From: Actinomycetales bacterium
GTDB taxonomy: Bacteria > Actinomycetota > Actinomycetes > S36-B12
Assembly: GCA_016125355.1 (NCBI GenBank)
Contig: WGLX01000005.1
Location: 1-55,600 of the forward strand
Reading direction: 5' to 3'
DNA: 55,600 nt
Shown here: positions 36,004 to 45,623 of the stretch, piece by piece
Numbering within the stretch: position 1 is the first letter of the stretch
Layout of the letters: each line of letters opens with the position of its first letter
Notes under the pieces: model-generated
Databases searched by the model: none
Told to the model about the DNA's origin: nothing
Seen by the model: only the letters and a program-made list of their open reading frames with translations
Position numbers and translations under genes: made by a program

Positions 36004-37134
36004 CTACGCATCCAGACGCTGCTGGACAGCCTCGTGGAAGGCCACGATCTTCCCCTCCCGCTCGTTGAGCACGTTCTTCGTGTAGGCCGACGAGTGCTTC
36101 GTGGCGTCCAGGTCGATCCACTCGTCGACATCTTCCTGGACGACCTTCTTCAGCCGACCCCAGTGCTCCATCGCGGCCTCGGTGTAGGCCTCGTCGCCGT
36201 CGGGGTACATGAGTTCCCAGCACTCGAACCGGCTCGTCCCCACCGACGTGGGCACCGAGCGGAACAGCTGGATGTGCCGAGGGTTGCAGTTGAACACCGA
36301 CGTGGGAAAGAGCGTGTAGTGGCAGATCACGAGTGCCTGGTGGTCCAGGGTCTCGGTCAGCTCGCCCAGCACGCCCTTGTACGGCACGACCATCATCGCG
36401 TGCGGATCGAACCAGAAGTAGGTGGAGAACCGGCCATCCTTGGCATCCTGAGGCTTGGTGTTGATCGCGTGCAGGGCGGGGGCGTGGTAGTTCTCGTTGA
36501 ACGCGTCGATGATCACCTTCCAGTTGACCGGGACGTCCCAGGTGATCTTCTCGACCAGGACCATGTCCTCCATCCGGTAGGCGCCGAGGTCGGTGACGAT
36601 GTCGCTTCCGAGCCATTCCAGGAGCGGTGGGGCAATGCCCGGTCCGGCGAGGACCGCCCAGACCCACCCACCCCACTCGTCGAGCTCGATGGCCGGCGCG
36701 GCGATGCCCTCGATGTCCGCCGGGTCGAAGTCCTCGCGGTCGGGGATGCCGATGACGGTGCCCTCCGCGTCGTACGCCCAGTTGTGCCAGCGGCAGTTGA
36801 ACCGCCGCGCGCACCCGCTCGCCTCGTTCACGATGCGCGCGCCGCGATGCTGACAGACGTTGTGGAATCCGCTGAGTCCCCCGTCCTTGCGGCGGCTGAC
36901 GACGATGAGCTCCCCCTGCCCCTCCCAGGTGATGAAGTCGCCTGGATTCGCAAGCTCCGAGGACCGGCAGATGATCTGCCAGCTGGGTGCCAGAACCTTC
37001 GAGCGTTCGAGCTCGTACCGCGCCGGGTCCAGGTAGTCCGACGCCGGGACGGTCCCTGCCCCCACACCGTTGAGCTGGGACACGTCAGGGCCGAATCGGA
37101 GCGGACCGTTTCCGCGAGTGGGGGTGAAGACCAT
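36004..37134 (-). CDS. Rieske ring-hydroxylating oxygenase, alpha subunit
   Basis: 376 residues. The Rieske 2Fe-2S site is C94-x-H96 and C114-x2-H117 (NVCQHRGA... FNCRWHNW). The catalytic domain holds FNENYHAPALH, which supplies the two His of the mononuclear iron with an Asp near the C-terminus. No beta subunit, ferredoxin or reductase is adjacent, so it resembles the self-contained alpha type that oxidises carnitine, vanillate, steroid or similar substrates. The ATG at 37134 with AAGGACGG upstream is preferred to an ATG at 37191 that lies inside the operator. Expression is likely repressed by the divergent TetR. Confidence 0.88.
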   Translation of the reverse strand: MVFTPTRGNGPLRFGPDVSQLNGVGAGTVPASDYLDPARYELERSKVLAPSWQIICRSSELANPGDFITWEGQGELIVVSRRKDGGLSGFHNVCQHRGARIVNEASGCARRFNCRWHNWAYDAEGTVIGIPDREDFDPADIEGIAAPAIELDEWGGWVWAVLAGPGIAPPLLEWLGSDIVTDLGAYRMEDMVLVEKITWDVPVNWKVIIDAFNENYHAPALHAINTKPQDAKDGRFSTYFWFDPHAMMVVPYKGVLGELTETLDHQALVICHYTLFPTSVFNCNPRHIQLFRSVPTSVGTSRFECWELMYPDGDEAYTEAAMEHWGRLKKVVQEDVDEWIDLDATKHSSAYTKNVLNEREGKIVAFHEAVQQRLDA

Positions 37135-37178
37135 CGTCCGTCCTTCGTCGTGGGAGAACGCGAGCCTGACATGGATCG

Positions 37179-37204
37179 CATAAAATGACAAGTGTCATTT
37201 TATG
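37179..37204. promoter_or_regulatory. TetR operator 1, between Rieske and TetR genes
   Basis: A perfect 26-bp palindrome, arms CATAAAATGACA and TGTCATTTTATG around AG. For the Rieske gene its right half supplies a -35 TTGTCA, followed after 17 nt by CAGGCT as -10, so a bound repressor would block transcription. It is by far the most AT-rich patch of the region. The core TGACA-NN-TGTCA recurs at 37829-37840. Confidence 0.85.
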
Positions 37205-37249
37205 GCGAGTCTTCGCACCCGCCTTGCCCGGCTGCACCATCCTTGGATC

Positions 37250-37827
37250 ATGCCGATCGTCGTCGATCACGAACAGCAGCGCGAACACGTTGCGCTGCTC
37301 GCTGCGCACGTGGTCGCAGGAGAGGGTGTCGGTGCCCTCACGTTCCGCAGGATGGCCGCCGAGGCCGGCACGAGCACCGCAATCGTCAGCACCTACTTCG
37401 AGGACAAGCGGGACCTCCTTCTCAGCACGTTCTCCAGCGCGGCTCGCCGCACGTCCGTCCGTTTCGAGGCAGCCCAGACGACGGGCGGCGGCCTGCGGGA
37501 ATGCCTCGAGGCCTGGTTGCCCCTTGACGAGGACCGGCTGCGCGACTGGCGGGTCATCATCGCCTTCTGGGGAGTGGCCGTGAACGACGCCGAGCTGGCG
37601 GCGATCCAGCACGGGCACATGAGCCGCGCCCGCAAGCGGATCGAACGCCTCGTGATGACTCATCGAGGCCTGACCCGCTCCAACGCCGTGGTGGCCAGGA
37701 CAGCGGAGAAGGTACTGGCCCTCACCACGGGAATCGCGACCCAGGCTGCCTTCGAGCCGGCCTCCGGACACCGCATTCCGCAGCGCGAGCTGCTGGCCTC
37801 CGGGCTGCGGGAACTGGGCGCCATTTC

Positions 37828-37831
<4 letters not shown>
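37250..37831 (+). CDS. TetR family repressor of the Rieske/nitronate monooxygenase genes
   Basis: About 193 residues from ATG 37250. The HTH is GALTFRRMAAEAGTSTAIVS followed by TYFEDKRDLLLSTFSS (about 28-60); the rest is a helical ligand domain. ATG 37250 has CATCCT 6 nt upstream, fitting the leaderless pattern; an in-frame ATG at 37202 touching the operator would add 16 residues and is less likely. It sits between two copies of one palindrome, operator 1 upstream and operator 2 over its own stop codon, so autoregulation and control of both neighbours are likely. The ligand is unknown. Confidence 0.85.
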
Positions 37832-39081
<1,250 letters not shown>

Positions 39082-39132
39082 GTCCCTATTGTCCCTCGCC
39101 GCGGATGCCGGCGGTCGACCGCCTGTCCCGGG

Positions 39133-39885
39133 TCACAGCCCCCCGGTGATCTTGACGTTGGCGCCGGTGACGTACCGCGCCTCGTCCGAGAGCAGCCACC
39201 GGATCGCGGGGGCCACATCCCCCGGCACCCCCGCTCGCCCCATCGGGATGCTGGCGGCCAGCCGCGCCGGACGCCCGGGCTCCCCCGCGTCGGCGTGGAT
39301 CCGCGTCTCGACGGGACCCGGCGACACGGCATTGACGCGCACGCCCTCCGCGGCCACCTCCTTCGCCAGCCCGACCGTCATGGCATCGACACCGGCCTTG
39401 GCCGCGGCGTAGTGCACGTACTCGTGGGGGGACCCCGAGGTCGCGGCCACCGAGGAGACCGAGACGATCGCGCCTCCGGCGCCGCCCCTTCGCGTCGACA
39501 TCCTGCGCACCGCCTCCCGGGAGCACAGCAGGGCCGAGAGGAGGTTGGCATCCACGACGGCCCGCATGATGTCGACCGGGGTGTCCGCGAGATCGGCCAG
39601 GTGCAGGGTGGCCCCCGCACTGTTCACGAGTCCGGTCACGGCGCCCAGCTCCGCTGCCGCGCGGTCGAAGAGGCCGGAGACCTCGTCCGGCCGGGTGACA
39701 TCCGCTCGGACGCACAGCGCACGCACGCCGAGCGCCCGGGCCGTTTCCGCCATCCCTTCGGCCGCTACCGCATCCTCGCGGTAGTTGACCACCACGTCGT
39801 GCCCGTCAGCGGCCAGTTCCGCCACCACGGCAGCACCGATGCCTCGTCCCCCGCCGGTGACGATCGTGACTCGTGACAGTCCCAT
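39133..39885 (-). CDS. short-chain dehydrogenase/reductase
   Basis: Classical SDR of 250 residues. The cofactor loop is TIVTGGGRGIGAAVVAELA (T-G-x3-G-x-G); RADVTRPDEV follows, then VNSAGAT (the N-x-A-G element, here with Ser), the catalytic Ser in VSVSSVAA, and YVHYAAAKAG with the Tyr-x3-Lys pair. NYRED after strand 2 suggests NADP(H). It lies 6 nt downstream of the ParB-like gene, so the two belong to one transcript. The substrate is unknown. Confidence 0.87.
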   Translation of the reverse strand: MGLSRVTIVTGGGRGIGAAVVAELAADGHDVVVNYREDAVAAEGMAETARALGVRALCVRADVTRPDEVSGLFDRAAAELGAVTGLVNSAGATLHLADLADTPVDIMRAVVDANLLSALLCSREAVRRMSTRRGGAGGAIVSVSSVAATSGSPHEYVHYAAAKAGVDAMTVGLAKEVAAEGVRVNAVSPGPVETRIHADAGEPGRPARLAASIPMGRAGVPGDVAPAIRWLLSDEARYVTGANVKITGGL

Positions 39886-39891
39886 GCGGCG

Positions 39892-40335
39892 CTAGATGTC
39901 GCCGTCGATGATGCGGCAGGGGATGTCCTCGTCCTCGCTCAGGTGGTAGCTCGCGCAGACGCGGTGGTACCCGTCCGCGATGATCGCGGGGACACCCTGC
40001 AGAGCATGCCCGCGCACGATGAGCACGGGCGAGAGCCGCTGGCCGCGCACGACCTTGGCCAGGTCACGCTTCACCGAGGGATCGTCGAGCGGCAGCAGGG
40101 GCAGACCGGATGAGCGCAGCAGGTCCTTGGCTTTGTAGCGCTCGACCGAGGCCTTCTTGAGCCTGCCGACCAGGGCCTTGGCCTTCTTGGCGTCCACGCA
40201 CAGGCTCAGGTAGCTGTCCGCCGCCGGGTAGTCGTGCTCGTCGGGCTCGTCCTTCCACAGCTCGGCGGGAACCGGCACGACCGGCGCCGGCAGGCCCTCA
40301 TCGGACCGGGGTGCCCTCCGCTTGGCTGCCGCCAT
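39892..40335 (-). CDS. ParB/sulfiredoxin-fold domain protein
   Basis: 147 residues. After a basic, Pro-rich N-terminus, the C-terminal half reads LSPVLIVRGHALQGVPAII then ADGYHRVCASYHLSEDEDIPCRI, the ParB/Srx signature in which the DGYHR segment matches the nucleotide-binding D-G-x-H-R motif. No DNA-binding HTH follows, so it is not a chromosome-partition ParB. Small proteins of this type occur widely without known function. It is 3 nt downstream of a membrane protein gene and 6 nt upstream of the SDR gene. Confidence 0.7.
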   Translation of the reverse strand: MAAAKRRAPRSDEGLPAPVVPVPAELWKDEPDEHDYPAADSYLSLCVDAKKAKALVGRLKKASVERYKAKDLLRSSGLPLLPLDDPSVKRDLAKVVRGQRLSPVLIVRGHALQGVPAIIADGYHRVCASYHLSEDEDIPCRIIDGDI

Positions 40336-40338
40336 CGA

Positions 40339-40725
40339 CTAACGCGCCCCTGTCTTCTTGAACGTGCGCCAGGGGCCCGGGATCAGCCAGATGAACATCC
40401 CGCAGATCCAGACGATGAGCGTGCCCCAGATCCAGCCCCATCCGTTGATGGAAAGGGAGCCCCACGGCAGCAAGGCAGTCACCAGGAGGGCGAGGAAGGT
40501 GGCAATGAGTCCCGTCAGCGCCACGATGGACCCGGCATTCCGCACGAGGAACTTCAGGACCAGCCAGGTGAAGAGTGCGCTGAGGACCGCGAAGATCACG
40601 AGGCTGACCACGAAGCCAGTCGCGCTGGTGAAGTGGAACTGATCGCCAAGGATCAGTCCCGCGAGGATGAGGCCGATGGCGTTTCCGCCGAGCCCGAGCA
40701 GCCAACCCAAGAGGAATCGAGGCAT
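40339..40725 (-). CDS. small four-helix membrane protein (phage holin family IV-like)
   Basis: 128 residues with four hydrophobic segments: PRFLLGWLLGLGGNAIGLIL, VVSLVIFAVLSALFTWLVLK, IVALTGLIATFLALLVTALL and WIWGTLIVWICGMFIWLIPG. The arrangement resembles the superfamily IV/phage-holin-like membrane proteins common in actinobacteria; no phage genes are near. The start is ATG at 40725, with TACCGT 6 nt upstream (40732-40737); an in-frame ATG further upstream would lie inside the neighbouring oxidase gene. It is the first gene of the operon with the ParB-like and SDR genes. Confidence 0.7.
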   Translation of the reverse strand: MPRFLLGWLLGLGGNAIGLILAGLILGDQFHFTSATGFVVSLVIFAVLSALFTWLVLKFLVRNAGSIVALTGLIATFLALLVTALLPWGSLSINGWGWIWGTLIVWICGMFIWLIPGPWRTFKKTGAR

Positions 40726-40745
40726 GGGTGAACGGTACCGCCGCG

Positions 40746-42131
40746 CTACCAGCGCGGAAGGGATTTGCCGGGGTTGAGAATCCCGCGCGGATCCCACGCC
40801 TGCTTCACGCGCGTATGGAGGTCGGCCGCCACCGCATCGATCTCCTGGCCGAGCGCGAACTGCTTGAGGTTGCCCACGCCGTGCTCGCCGGTGACGGTGC
40901 CGCCCAGATCGAGGGCGACGGTGAGGATGTCGTTGAACGCCAGGAGGGCCCGAGCGGCGGCCGACTCGTCGCCCCGCTCCGTGATGATCGTCGGATGCAG
41001 GTTCCCGTCTCCTGCGTGCCCGAACGTGCAGATCGTCACCTCATGGCGGTCCCCGATGTCCCGGATCCGCAGCATGGCCTCGGCGAGGTTCGACCGCGGG
41101 ACCGCGACGTCGTCGAGCAGCCAGTCGCCGAGTGCCTCCATCGCGAGGATGGCCATCCGGCGCGCGCCCAGCAGCATCTCGGATTCCTCGGCATCCTCGG
41201 AGCGATAGCCCTCCCGCGCCCCGTGCCGGAGGCAGATTTCGACGAGTCGATCCGCCTCCGCCTCCGCGGCACCGTGCCCACCGTCGGTCTGCGCGACGAG
41301 AAGCGCCCCGGCCGATGTGTCGAGCCCCATCGGCCGCCAGCGCTCGACGACGGCGATCGTCTGCTGGTCCATCAGCTCGAGCATGCTCGGCGTCAGCTCG
41401 GACATGATGTCGGCCACGGCGCGACCGGCCGCACCGATGTCGTCGAAGACGGCGACGGCCGTCGTCGCCGGCGGCGGCAGGGGCCGCAGCCGCAGGCGGG
41501 CCATCGTGACGATGCCGAGGGTGCCCTCGGAGCCGACCATGAGGCCGGCGAGGTCGTAGCCCGCCACCCCCTTGATGGTCCGTCGCCCGAGTCGGGTCAC
41601 TCGGCCGTCCGCGAGCACGACCTCGAGTCCGAGGACCGCGTCGCGGGTCACCCCGTACTTGACGCAGCACAGGCCACCGGCATTGGTGTTGACGTTTCCC
41701 CCGATGGAGCAGAAGTCCTTGCTGGCCGGGTCGGGGGCGTACCAGAGGCCATGCTTCGCCACCTGCTCGCGCAGCTCGGTGTTCATGATCCCGGGCTGGG
41801 TCTCGACGTATCCGTCGGTCCCGTTGACCTCGAGGACGTCGCGCATGCGCTCGACGCACACGACCAGCGACCCGTCGATGGCATTGCTGCCGCCGCTCAG
41901 CCCCGAGCCGGCACCCCTCGGGACGACGGGGACGCGGTGCTCATGCGCGGCGGCGAGCACGGCGGAGACCTGGTCCGTGGTGCGAGGGAAGACGACGGCG
42001 AAGGGCTCACCCGCCGCCGATCCCGTCGAGCGGTCCCGCGTGTAGGACCGCAGGATGTCGGGGTCCGTGACGACGTCGCGATCGTCGAGCGCCTCGTCAC
42101 AGGCGGCCAGTACCGCGTCCTCGGGAGTCAC
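40746..42131 (-). CDS. FAD-binding oxidase, glycolate/D-lactate dehydrogenase (GlcD) type
   Basis: 461 residues. FAD-binding PCMH domain: VVPRGAGSGLSGGSNAID, CSIGGNVNTNAGGLCCVKYG and GLMVGSEGTLGIVTMARL. The C-terminal FAD-oxidase domain has TFGHAGDGNLHPTII, GTVTGEHGVGNLKQ and the final RVKQAWDPRGILNPGKSL. It oxidises a 2-hydroxy acid (glycolate or D-lactate most often) to the keto acid. No GlcE/GlcF partners are adjacent, so it is the single-subunit D-LDH-like form. The GTG start at 42131 has TAGCGT 6 nt upstream (42138-42143). Confidence 0.9.
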   Translation of the reverse strand: MTPEDAVLAACDEALDDRDVVTDPDILRSYTRDRSTGSAAGEPFAVVFPRTTDQVSAVLAAAHEHRVPVVPRGAGSGLSGGSNAIDGSLVVCVERMRDVLEVNGTDGYVETQPGIMNTELREQVAKHGLWYAPDPASKDFCSIGGNVNTNAGGLCCVKYGVTRDAVLGLEVVLADGRVTRLGRRTIKGVAGYDLAGLMVGSEGTLGIVTMARLRLRPLPPPATTAVAVFDDIGAAGRAVADIMSELTPSMLELMDQQTIAVVERWRPMGLDTSAGALLVAQTDGGHGAAEAEADRLVEICLRHGAREGYRSEDAEESEMLLGARRMAILAMEALGDWLLDDVAVPRSNLAEAMLRIRDIGDRHEVTICTFGHAGDGNLHPTIITERGDESAAARALLAFNDILTVALDLGGTVTGEHGVGNLKQFALGQEIDAVAADLHTRVKQAWDPRGILNPGKSLPRW

Positions 42132-42172
42132 GGCGACACGCTAGCGGTCCGGCCGCTGACCGGACCCGCGCC

Positions 42173-42655
42173 CTACTCGGGATCGGTCACGTCGGCGACC
42201 GTGGCGCCCAGCGCCGCGACGGCGGCATCAGCGCCCACCGCGACCGCCACCCCGTGGCTGCCCGCACCCAGGGAGATCTCGCGGCCCAGGATCCGATCGT
42301 CGGCGATGACCGGCCACGCGGTGCTGCTGCCGAAGGGCGTGATGGTGCCGCGGACAAAACCGGTGGCGGCGAAGGCACGATCGGCGTCGGGCATCGACAG
42401 CCGGCTCACGCCCAGCAGCGACCGCAGCTTCGGCCAGGAGATCGTGCGGTCGCCCGGAACGAGGACGAACACGTAGTCGTCGTCAGCCCGGCGGACGACG
42501 ATCGTCTTGACGACGTCGCACACCTCGACGCCTCGCGCCTCGGCCGCCTCCGCGAGGTTCGAGACGCGGCCGTATCGGATGACCCGGTACACCAGGCCTG
42601 CGTCGTCCATGGCCGCGAGGACGCGGCCCTCGCCACTTTCGATCGACTCGCTCAT
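42173..42655 (-). CDS. YbaK/EbsC family aminoacyl-tRNA deacylase
   Basis: 160 residues, the YbaK/ProX editing fold: RVSNLAEAAEARGVEVCDVV then KTIVVRRADDDYVFVLVPGD with the catalytic Lys, GVSRLSMPDADRAFAATGFVRG and ITPFGSSTAWPVIADDRIL. It hydrolyses mischarged aminoacyl-tRNA in characterised members. The ATG at 42655 has only a weak -10 (GAGACT, 6 nt away). It begins 10 nt after the original reading frame of the lipase gene ends. Confidence 0.85.
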   Translation of the reverse strand: MSESIESGEGRVLAAMDDAGLVYRVIRYGRVSNLAEAAEARGVEVCDVVKTIVVRRADDDYVFVLVPGDRTISWPKLRSLLGVSRLSMPDADRAFAATGFVRGTITPFGSSTAWPVIADDRILGREISLGAGSHGVAVAVGADAAVAALGATVADVTDPE

Positions 42656-42665
42656 GGCCCCAGTC

Positions 42666-42752
42666 TCACGTGGTCGGCCGGCTGGCCGGAACCGGAGTCG
42701 GGAAGGCGCAGTTCGGCACGGCGGGCTTGCCGGCGAAGCGGTCGGCGATCCA
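42666..42752 (-). pseudogene. orphaned C-terminus of the lipase gene beyond an in-frame TAG
   Basis: Directly after the TAG at 42753-42755 the same frame continues for 28 codons to a TGA. It reads WIADRFAGKPAVPNC followed by a Pro-rich end, which is the typical last segment of secretory LIP-family lipases. The lipase gene therefore probably once ended here, and the TAG is a premature stop or a sequence error. Confidence 0.7.
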
Positions 42753-43904
42753 CTACACGGCCGCGGGCCCGCTCACCTTCGCCGCGTCCATGTGGTTCAC
42801 GTTGCCCATCCACAGGACGGTGAGGTCGCTGCCCGCTGCGCACCAGGTCTTCTGCACCATCGCATTGGGCCACGGCAGCACGACCTCGTCCGCCGTGCCC
42901 TGGGCCATGAACATCGGCAGGTCCGCCGGCAGTGGGGCCGGGGTCTGCTCCCGCAGCGCGCCATCCCACGACGGCACCGTGGTCGGGTCGACCGAGAAGA
43001 ACTGCTGGCCGAGCTTCTCGCGGATCAGGGCCTCCAGGCCCGACGCCTTGATGCACTCAGCCGCCAGCCGTTGGGTGTTGTCCTGCCCCGCCGTCGTGAG
43101 GATCCCGTCGACCGGCAGGTCGGGATAGAAGGTCGGCCACGATTCGATGAGGTCCGAGCCGATGACCCACCCGACGGGCGTGTTCCACTGCGCGGCCGCG
43201 ATCTCGGGCAGGTTCAACGCCGGCGCCGCGGCCGCCACCCCGAGGAGGCGGAGCTCTGGGGCGTACTCCGGCCCCAGGTGCCCGGTCCAGATCGACGAAT
43301 GGCCCCCTTGCGAGTGACCGAAGGTGACGTATCGGTCGCCCGCGTCCGCCTCCGGGATGTTGCGGGCGGCCCGCACGGCGTTGACCACGTCACGCACCTC
43401 GGACTGCGCGACGAGGTACTGGTTCGGGCCCGGCGTACCGAGCCCGACGTAGTCCGTCGCCACGACGACCCAACCCTGCTCCATCATCGGCCCAAGGAAC
43501 GTCACCATGTCGGCCGTCGGGTCCGAGGAGCGTGACGGGACGCAGGCATCTCCCATGCCGAGAGTGCCGTGCTCCCAGGCCACCACCGGGCGCTCCCCGC
43601 TGGGCGCGGGCGCAGTCGGGATGAAGATCATCCCCGACGACGCCGCAGGCGTGCCGTCGGCCCGCTCGGACACGTAGAGGATCCGCTGTGCCGTGCCGCC
43701 GGGCACGCTTAGGTCCATGGGTTCGCGCCTGATGACCGTGCCCGCACCCGAGGGGAGTGGATCCGGCGGGGTGTAGAAGGGGTCGAGCGCCGTCTGCTGC
43801 TCCCGAGACGACACGATGCTGTCGGTCACGCGTGCGACGCCGACGAGGACGCCGGTGATCACGACCGCGAGCACCGCGAAGGCCACGATGCGGCGAGTGG
43901 ACAC
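42753..43904 (-). CDS. secreted LIP-family lipase, apparently truncated by an amber codon
   Basis: 383 residues to the TAG. The N-terminus RRIVAFAVLAVVITGVLVGV is a signal peptide or anchor. The hydrolase core has VVAWEHGTLGMGDACVPS, VVATDYVGLG, nucleophile Ser in FGHSQGGHSS, and the late acid and His regions MFMAQGTADEVV and NVNHMDAA, so all catalytic residues precede the stop. What is lost is a 28-residue tail with a conserved Cys that probably pairs with the Cys in KTWCAAGSD. The GTG start at 43904 has TAGATT 6 nt upstream (43911-43916). It may still be active. Confidence 0.8.
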   Translation of the reverse strand: MSTRRIVAFAVLAVVITGVLVGVARVTDSIVSSREQQTALDPFYTPPDPLPSGAGTVIRREPMDLSVPGGTAQRILYVSERADGTPAASSGMIFIPTAPAPSGERPVVAWEHGTLGMGDACVPSRSSDPTADMVTFLGPMMEQGWVVVATDYVGLGTPGPNQYLVAQSEVRDVVNAVRAARNIPEADAGDRYVTFGHSQGGHSSIWTGHLGPEYAPELRLLGVAAAAPALNLPEIAAAQWNTPVGWVIGSDLIESWPTFYPDLPVDGILTTAGQDNTQRLAAECIKASGLEALIREKLGQQFFSVDPTTVPSWDGALREQTPAPLPADLPMFMAQGTADEVVLPWPNAMVQKTWCAAGSDLTVLWMGNVNHMDAAKVSGPAAV

Positions 43905-43930
43905 ACGGGCAATCTAACCCGTCGGCTCCC

Positions 43931-43966
43931 TGAGAGATCCACAGCTTCTCTCAAGGTTCTCTCAGG
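43931..43966. promoter_or_regulatory. repeated TCTCTCA boxes between divergent lipase and ABC operon promoters
   Basis: Two tandem copies, TTCTCTCAAGG (43946-43956) and TTCTCTCAGG (43957-43966), follow an inverted copy TGAGAGA (43931-43937). They lie exactly between the lipase -10 (43911-43916) and the ABC operon -10 TAGCGT (43977-43982), so a bound factor would affect both. Confidence 0.55.
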
Positions 43967-43989
43967 CCACCGCTTCTAGCGTCCTCGCC

Positions 43990-44727
43990 ATGGCTGACAT
44001 CGCGATCCGAACCAGAGGACTCACCAAGACCTACGGCGACATCGAGGCCGTCATCGACCTGGACCTGGAAGTCTCGCAAGGGCAGGTCTTCGGCCTCCTC
44101 GGCCACAACGGCGCCGGGAAGACGACGACGGTGACCATGCTGACGACACTTCTGGAGCCGACCTCGGGCGCCATCGAGGTCGCTGGAGCCGATGCACTGC
44201 GGTCGCCCGACGAGGTCCGGCGCGCCCTCGGCTACCTCCCGGAGAACGTCCAGTTCTACGACAACCTCACCGCGATGGAGAACCTGCGGTTCTTCGCGCA
44301 TCTGTCCGGCGTCCAGCGACCGGACGATCGGATCCGCGAGGTGCTCGCCTACCTCGACTTCACCGGCTTCGAGGACCGTCGGCTGGGTGCGTTCAGCAAG
44401 GGGATGCGCCAGCGGATCGGGATCGCGCAGGCGATTCTGCACTCGCCGGCCGTCCTGTTCCTCGACGAGCCGACCTCCGGGCTCGATCCCGAGGGCGTCC
44501 ACCAGCTGCGCGAGGTGATCGTCGGCCTCAACCGGGACCTGGGAATGACGATCTTCATGAACACCCACCTGCTCTCCGAGGTGACGAAGACCTGCACGAG
44601 CATCGGCATCCTGCGTCAGGGACGACTCGTGTTCCAGGACACCCTCGAGGCGACGCGCGCCTCCTTCCCCGACAACGCCTCGCTCGAGGACATCTACCTC
44701 AGCTTCGTCCCGGCGGTCGGCGCATGA
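43990..44727 (+). CDS. ABC transporter ATP-binding protein
   Basis: 245-residue single ATPase domain of an ABC-2 type exporter. Walker A GHNGAGKTTT (about 38-47), Q-loop YLPENVQFYDNLTAMENL, signature FSKGMRQRIGIAQAI (in place of LSGGQ, as usual in this subfamily), Walker B VLFLDEPTSGLDPEG and switch His in MNTHLLSEV. Closest in type to NosF/CcmA-like copper-maturation and drug exporters. The ATG at 43990 has TAGCGT 7 nt upstream. It overlaps the next gene by ATGA, and four overlapping genes form one operon. Confidence 0.92.
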   Translation: MADIAIRTRGLTKTYGDIEAVIDLDLEVSQGQVFGLLGHNGAGKTTTVTMLTTLLEPTSGAIEVAGADALRSPDEVRRALGYLPENVQFYDNLTAMENLRFFAHLSGVQRPDDRIREVLAYLDFTGFEDRRLGAFSKGMRQRIGIAQAILHSPAVLFLDEPTSGLDPEGVHQLREVIVGLNRDLGMTIFMNTHLLSEVTKTCTSIGILRQGRLVFQDTLEATRASFPDNASLEDIYLSFVPAVGA

Positions 44728-45623
44728 GTCACGTACTCGCCTCAGCACGACATGAGGTGCTGTGCCTCACCCGCGAGCGTCTTCCGTTGGTGATGCTGGC
44801 GGTGTTCGTCGGCATGGTCTCGGTCTCCAGCCTGATCGGCTGGCTCACCAACACGACCGTCAGCGCGGTCTGGGAGCAGACCCGCGCAGACGGCCTTACT
44901 CAGGCGGGCAACCCGTTTGACGGCATGTCGCCGCTCTACTACGCGCGCAACACCGTCATCTACGTCGTGCTCATCGGCGCCCTGATGGCGATCGTCGTCG
45001 GCGTCACGTCCGGCATGCGGGACCCGAAGGCGCGCACGGTGGACCTGGTCCTCACCAGGCCGGTAGGCGTCCGGAGCCATCTGGCCGGCAAGGCAACGGG
45101 CATCGCTGCACTGCTCGCGGGCGTCCTCGCACTCGTCACCGCGATCACCTGGCTCAGCATCTCGATCATCACCCACGGTCCCCTCCCCCTGGCCGAGACA
45201 GCTCGCATCGTGGTGTTCTTCGCCGCCACGGAGGTGCTCCTGATGGCCTTCGCCCTGATGGGGATGCTGAGCGGCCTCTACGCGTCGCGGGAGACGACAG
45301 CCCTGCTCGTGCCGATCAGCCTCTGGAGCATCATCGTCTTCGTCCTCCCCCAGATCGGGACGTCGCAGAATCCGGTGTCGCTGCTGAACCCGGTGCCAAC
45401 GGTGGCCACCCCCGGTGGAGCCTTCGAGACCCTGAACACGGTCGTGAGCCCGCTCTCGGTGACCGAGCAGTTCAAGACCGCCGGTGGCCTCATCCTCGAC
45501 AACCCGCAGGTGTCCGGGGGCCTCGGCCTCGCCCTGTCCGTCGTCCTCATCTCACTCGTGGCAGGCGCCGTCCTGCTGATGCTGGTGAGCCGGGACCGAG
45601 TCCGTGGAGCCCTCCGTGACTAA
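44724..45623 (+). CDS. ABC-2 type permease (NosY-like), first
   Basis: 299 residues with about six membrane segments: LVMLAVFVGMVSVSSLIGWL, NTVIYVVLIGALMAIVVGVT, KATGIAALLAGVLALVTAIT, VVFFAATEVLLMAFALMGML, LLVPISLWSIIVFVLPQIG and LALSVVLISLVAGAVLLML. A cytoplasmic loop RDPKARTVDLVLTRPVGVRS with the typical RPV motif marks it as a relative of the second permease. The two together should form a heterodimeric channel for the ATPase. Confidence 0.85.
   Translation: MSHVLASARHEVLCLTRERLPLVMLAVFVGMVSVSSLIGWLTNTTVSAVWEQTRADGLTQAGNPFDGMSPLYYARNTVIYVVLIGALMAIVVGVTSGMRDPKARTVDLVLTRPVGVRSHLAGKATGIAALLAGVLALVTAITWLSISIITHGPLPLAETARIVVFFAATEVLLMAFALMGMLSGLYASRETTALLVPISLWSIIVFVLPQIGTSQNPVSLLNPVPTVATPGGAFETLNTVVSPLSVTEQFKTAGGLILDNPQVSGGLGLALSVVLISLVAGAVLLMLVSRDRVRGALRD

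Noticed and set aside
42753-42755. TAG as a recoded sense codon genome-wide
   Set aside because: TAG ends several intact genes here (acuC, disA, mutY, the 32306-33175 gene), so it is an ordinary stop codon.
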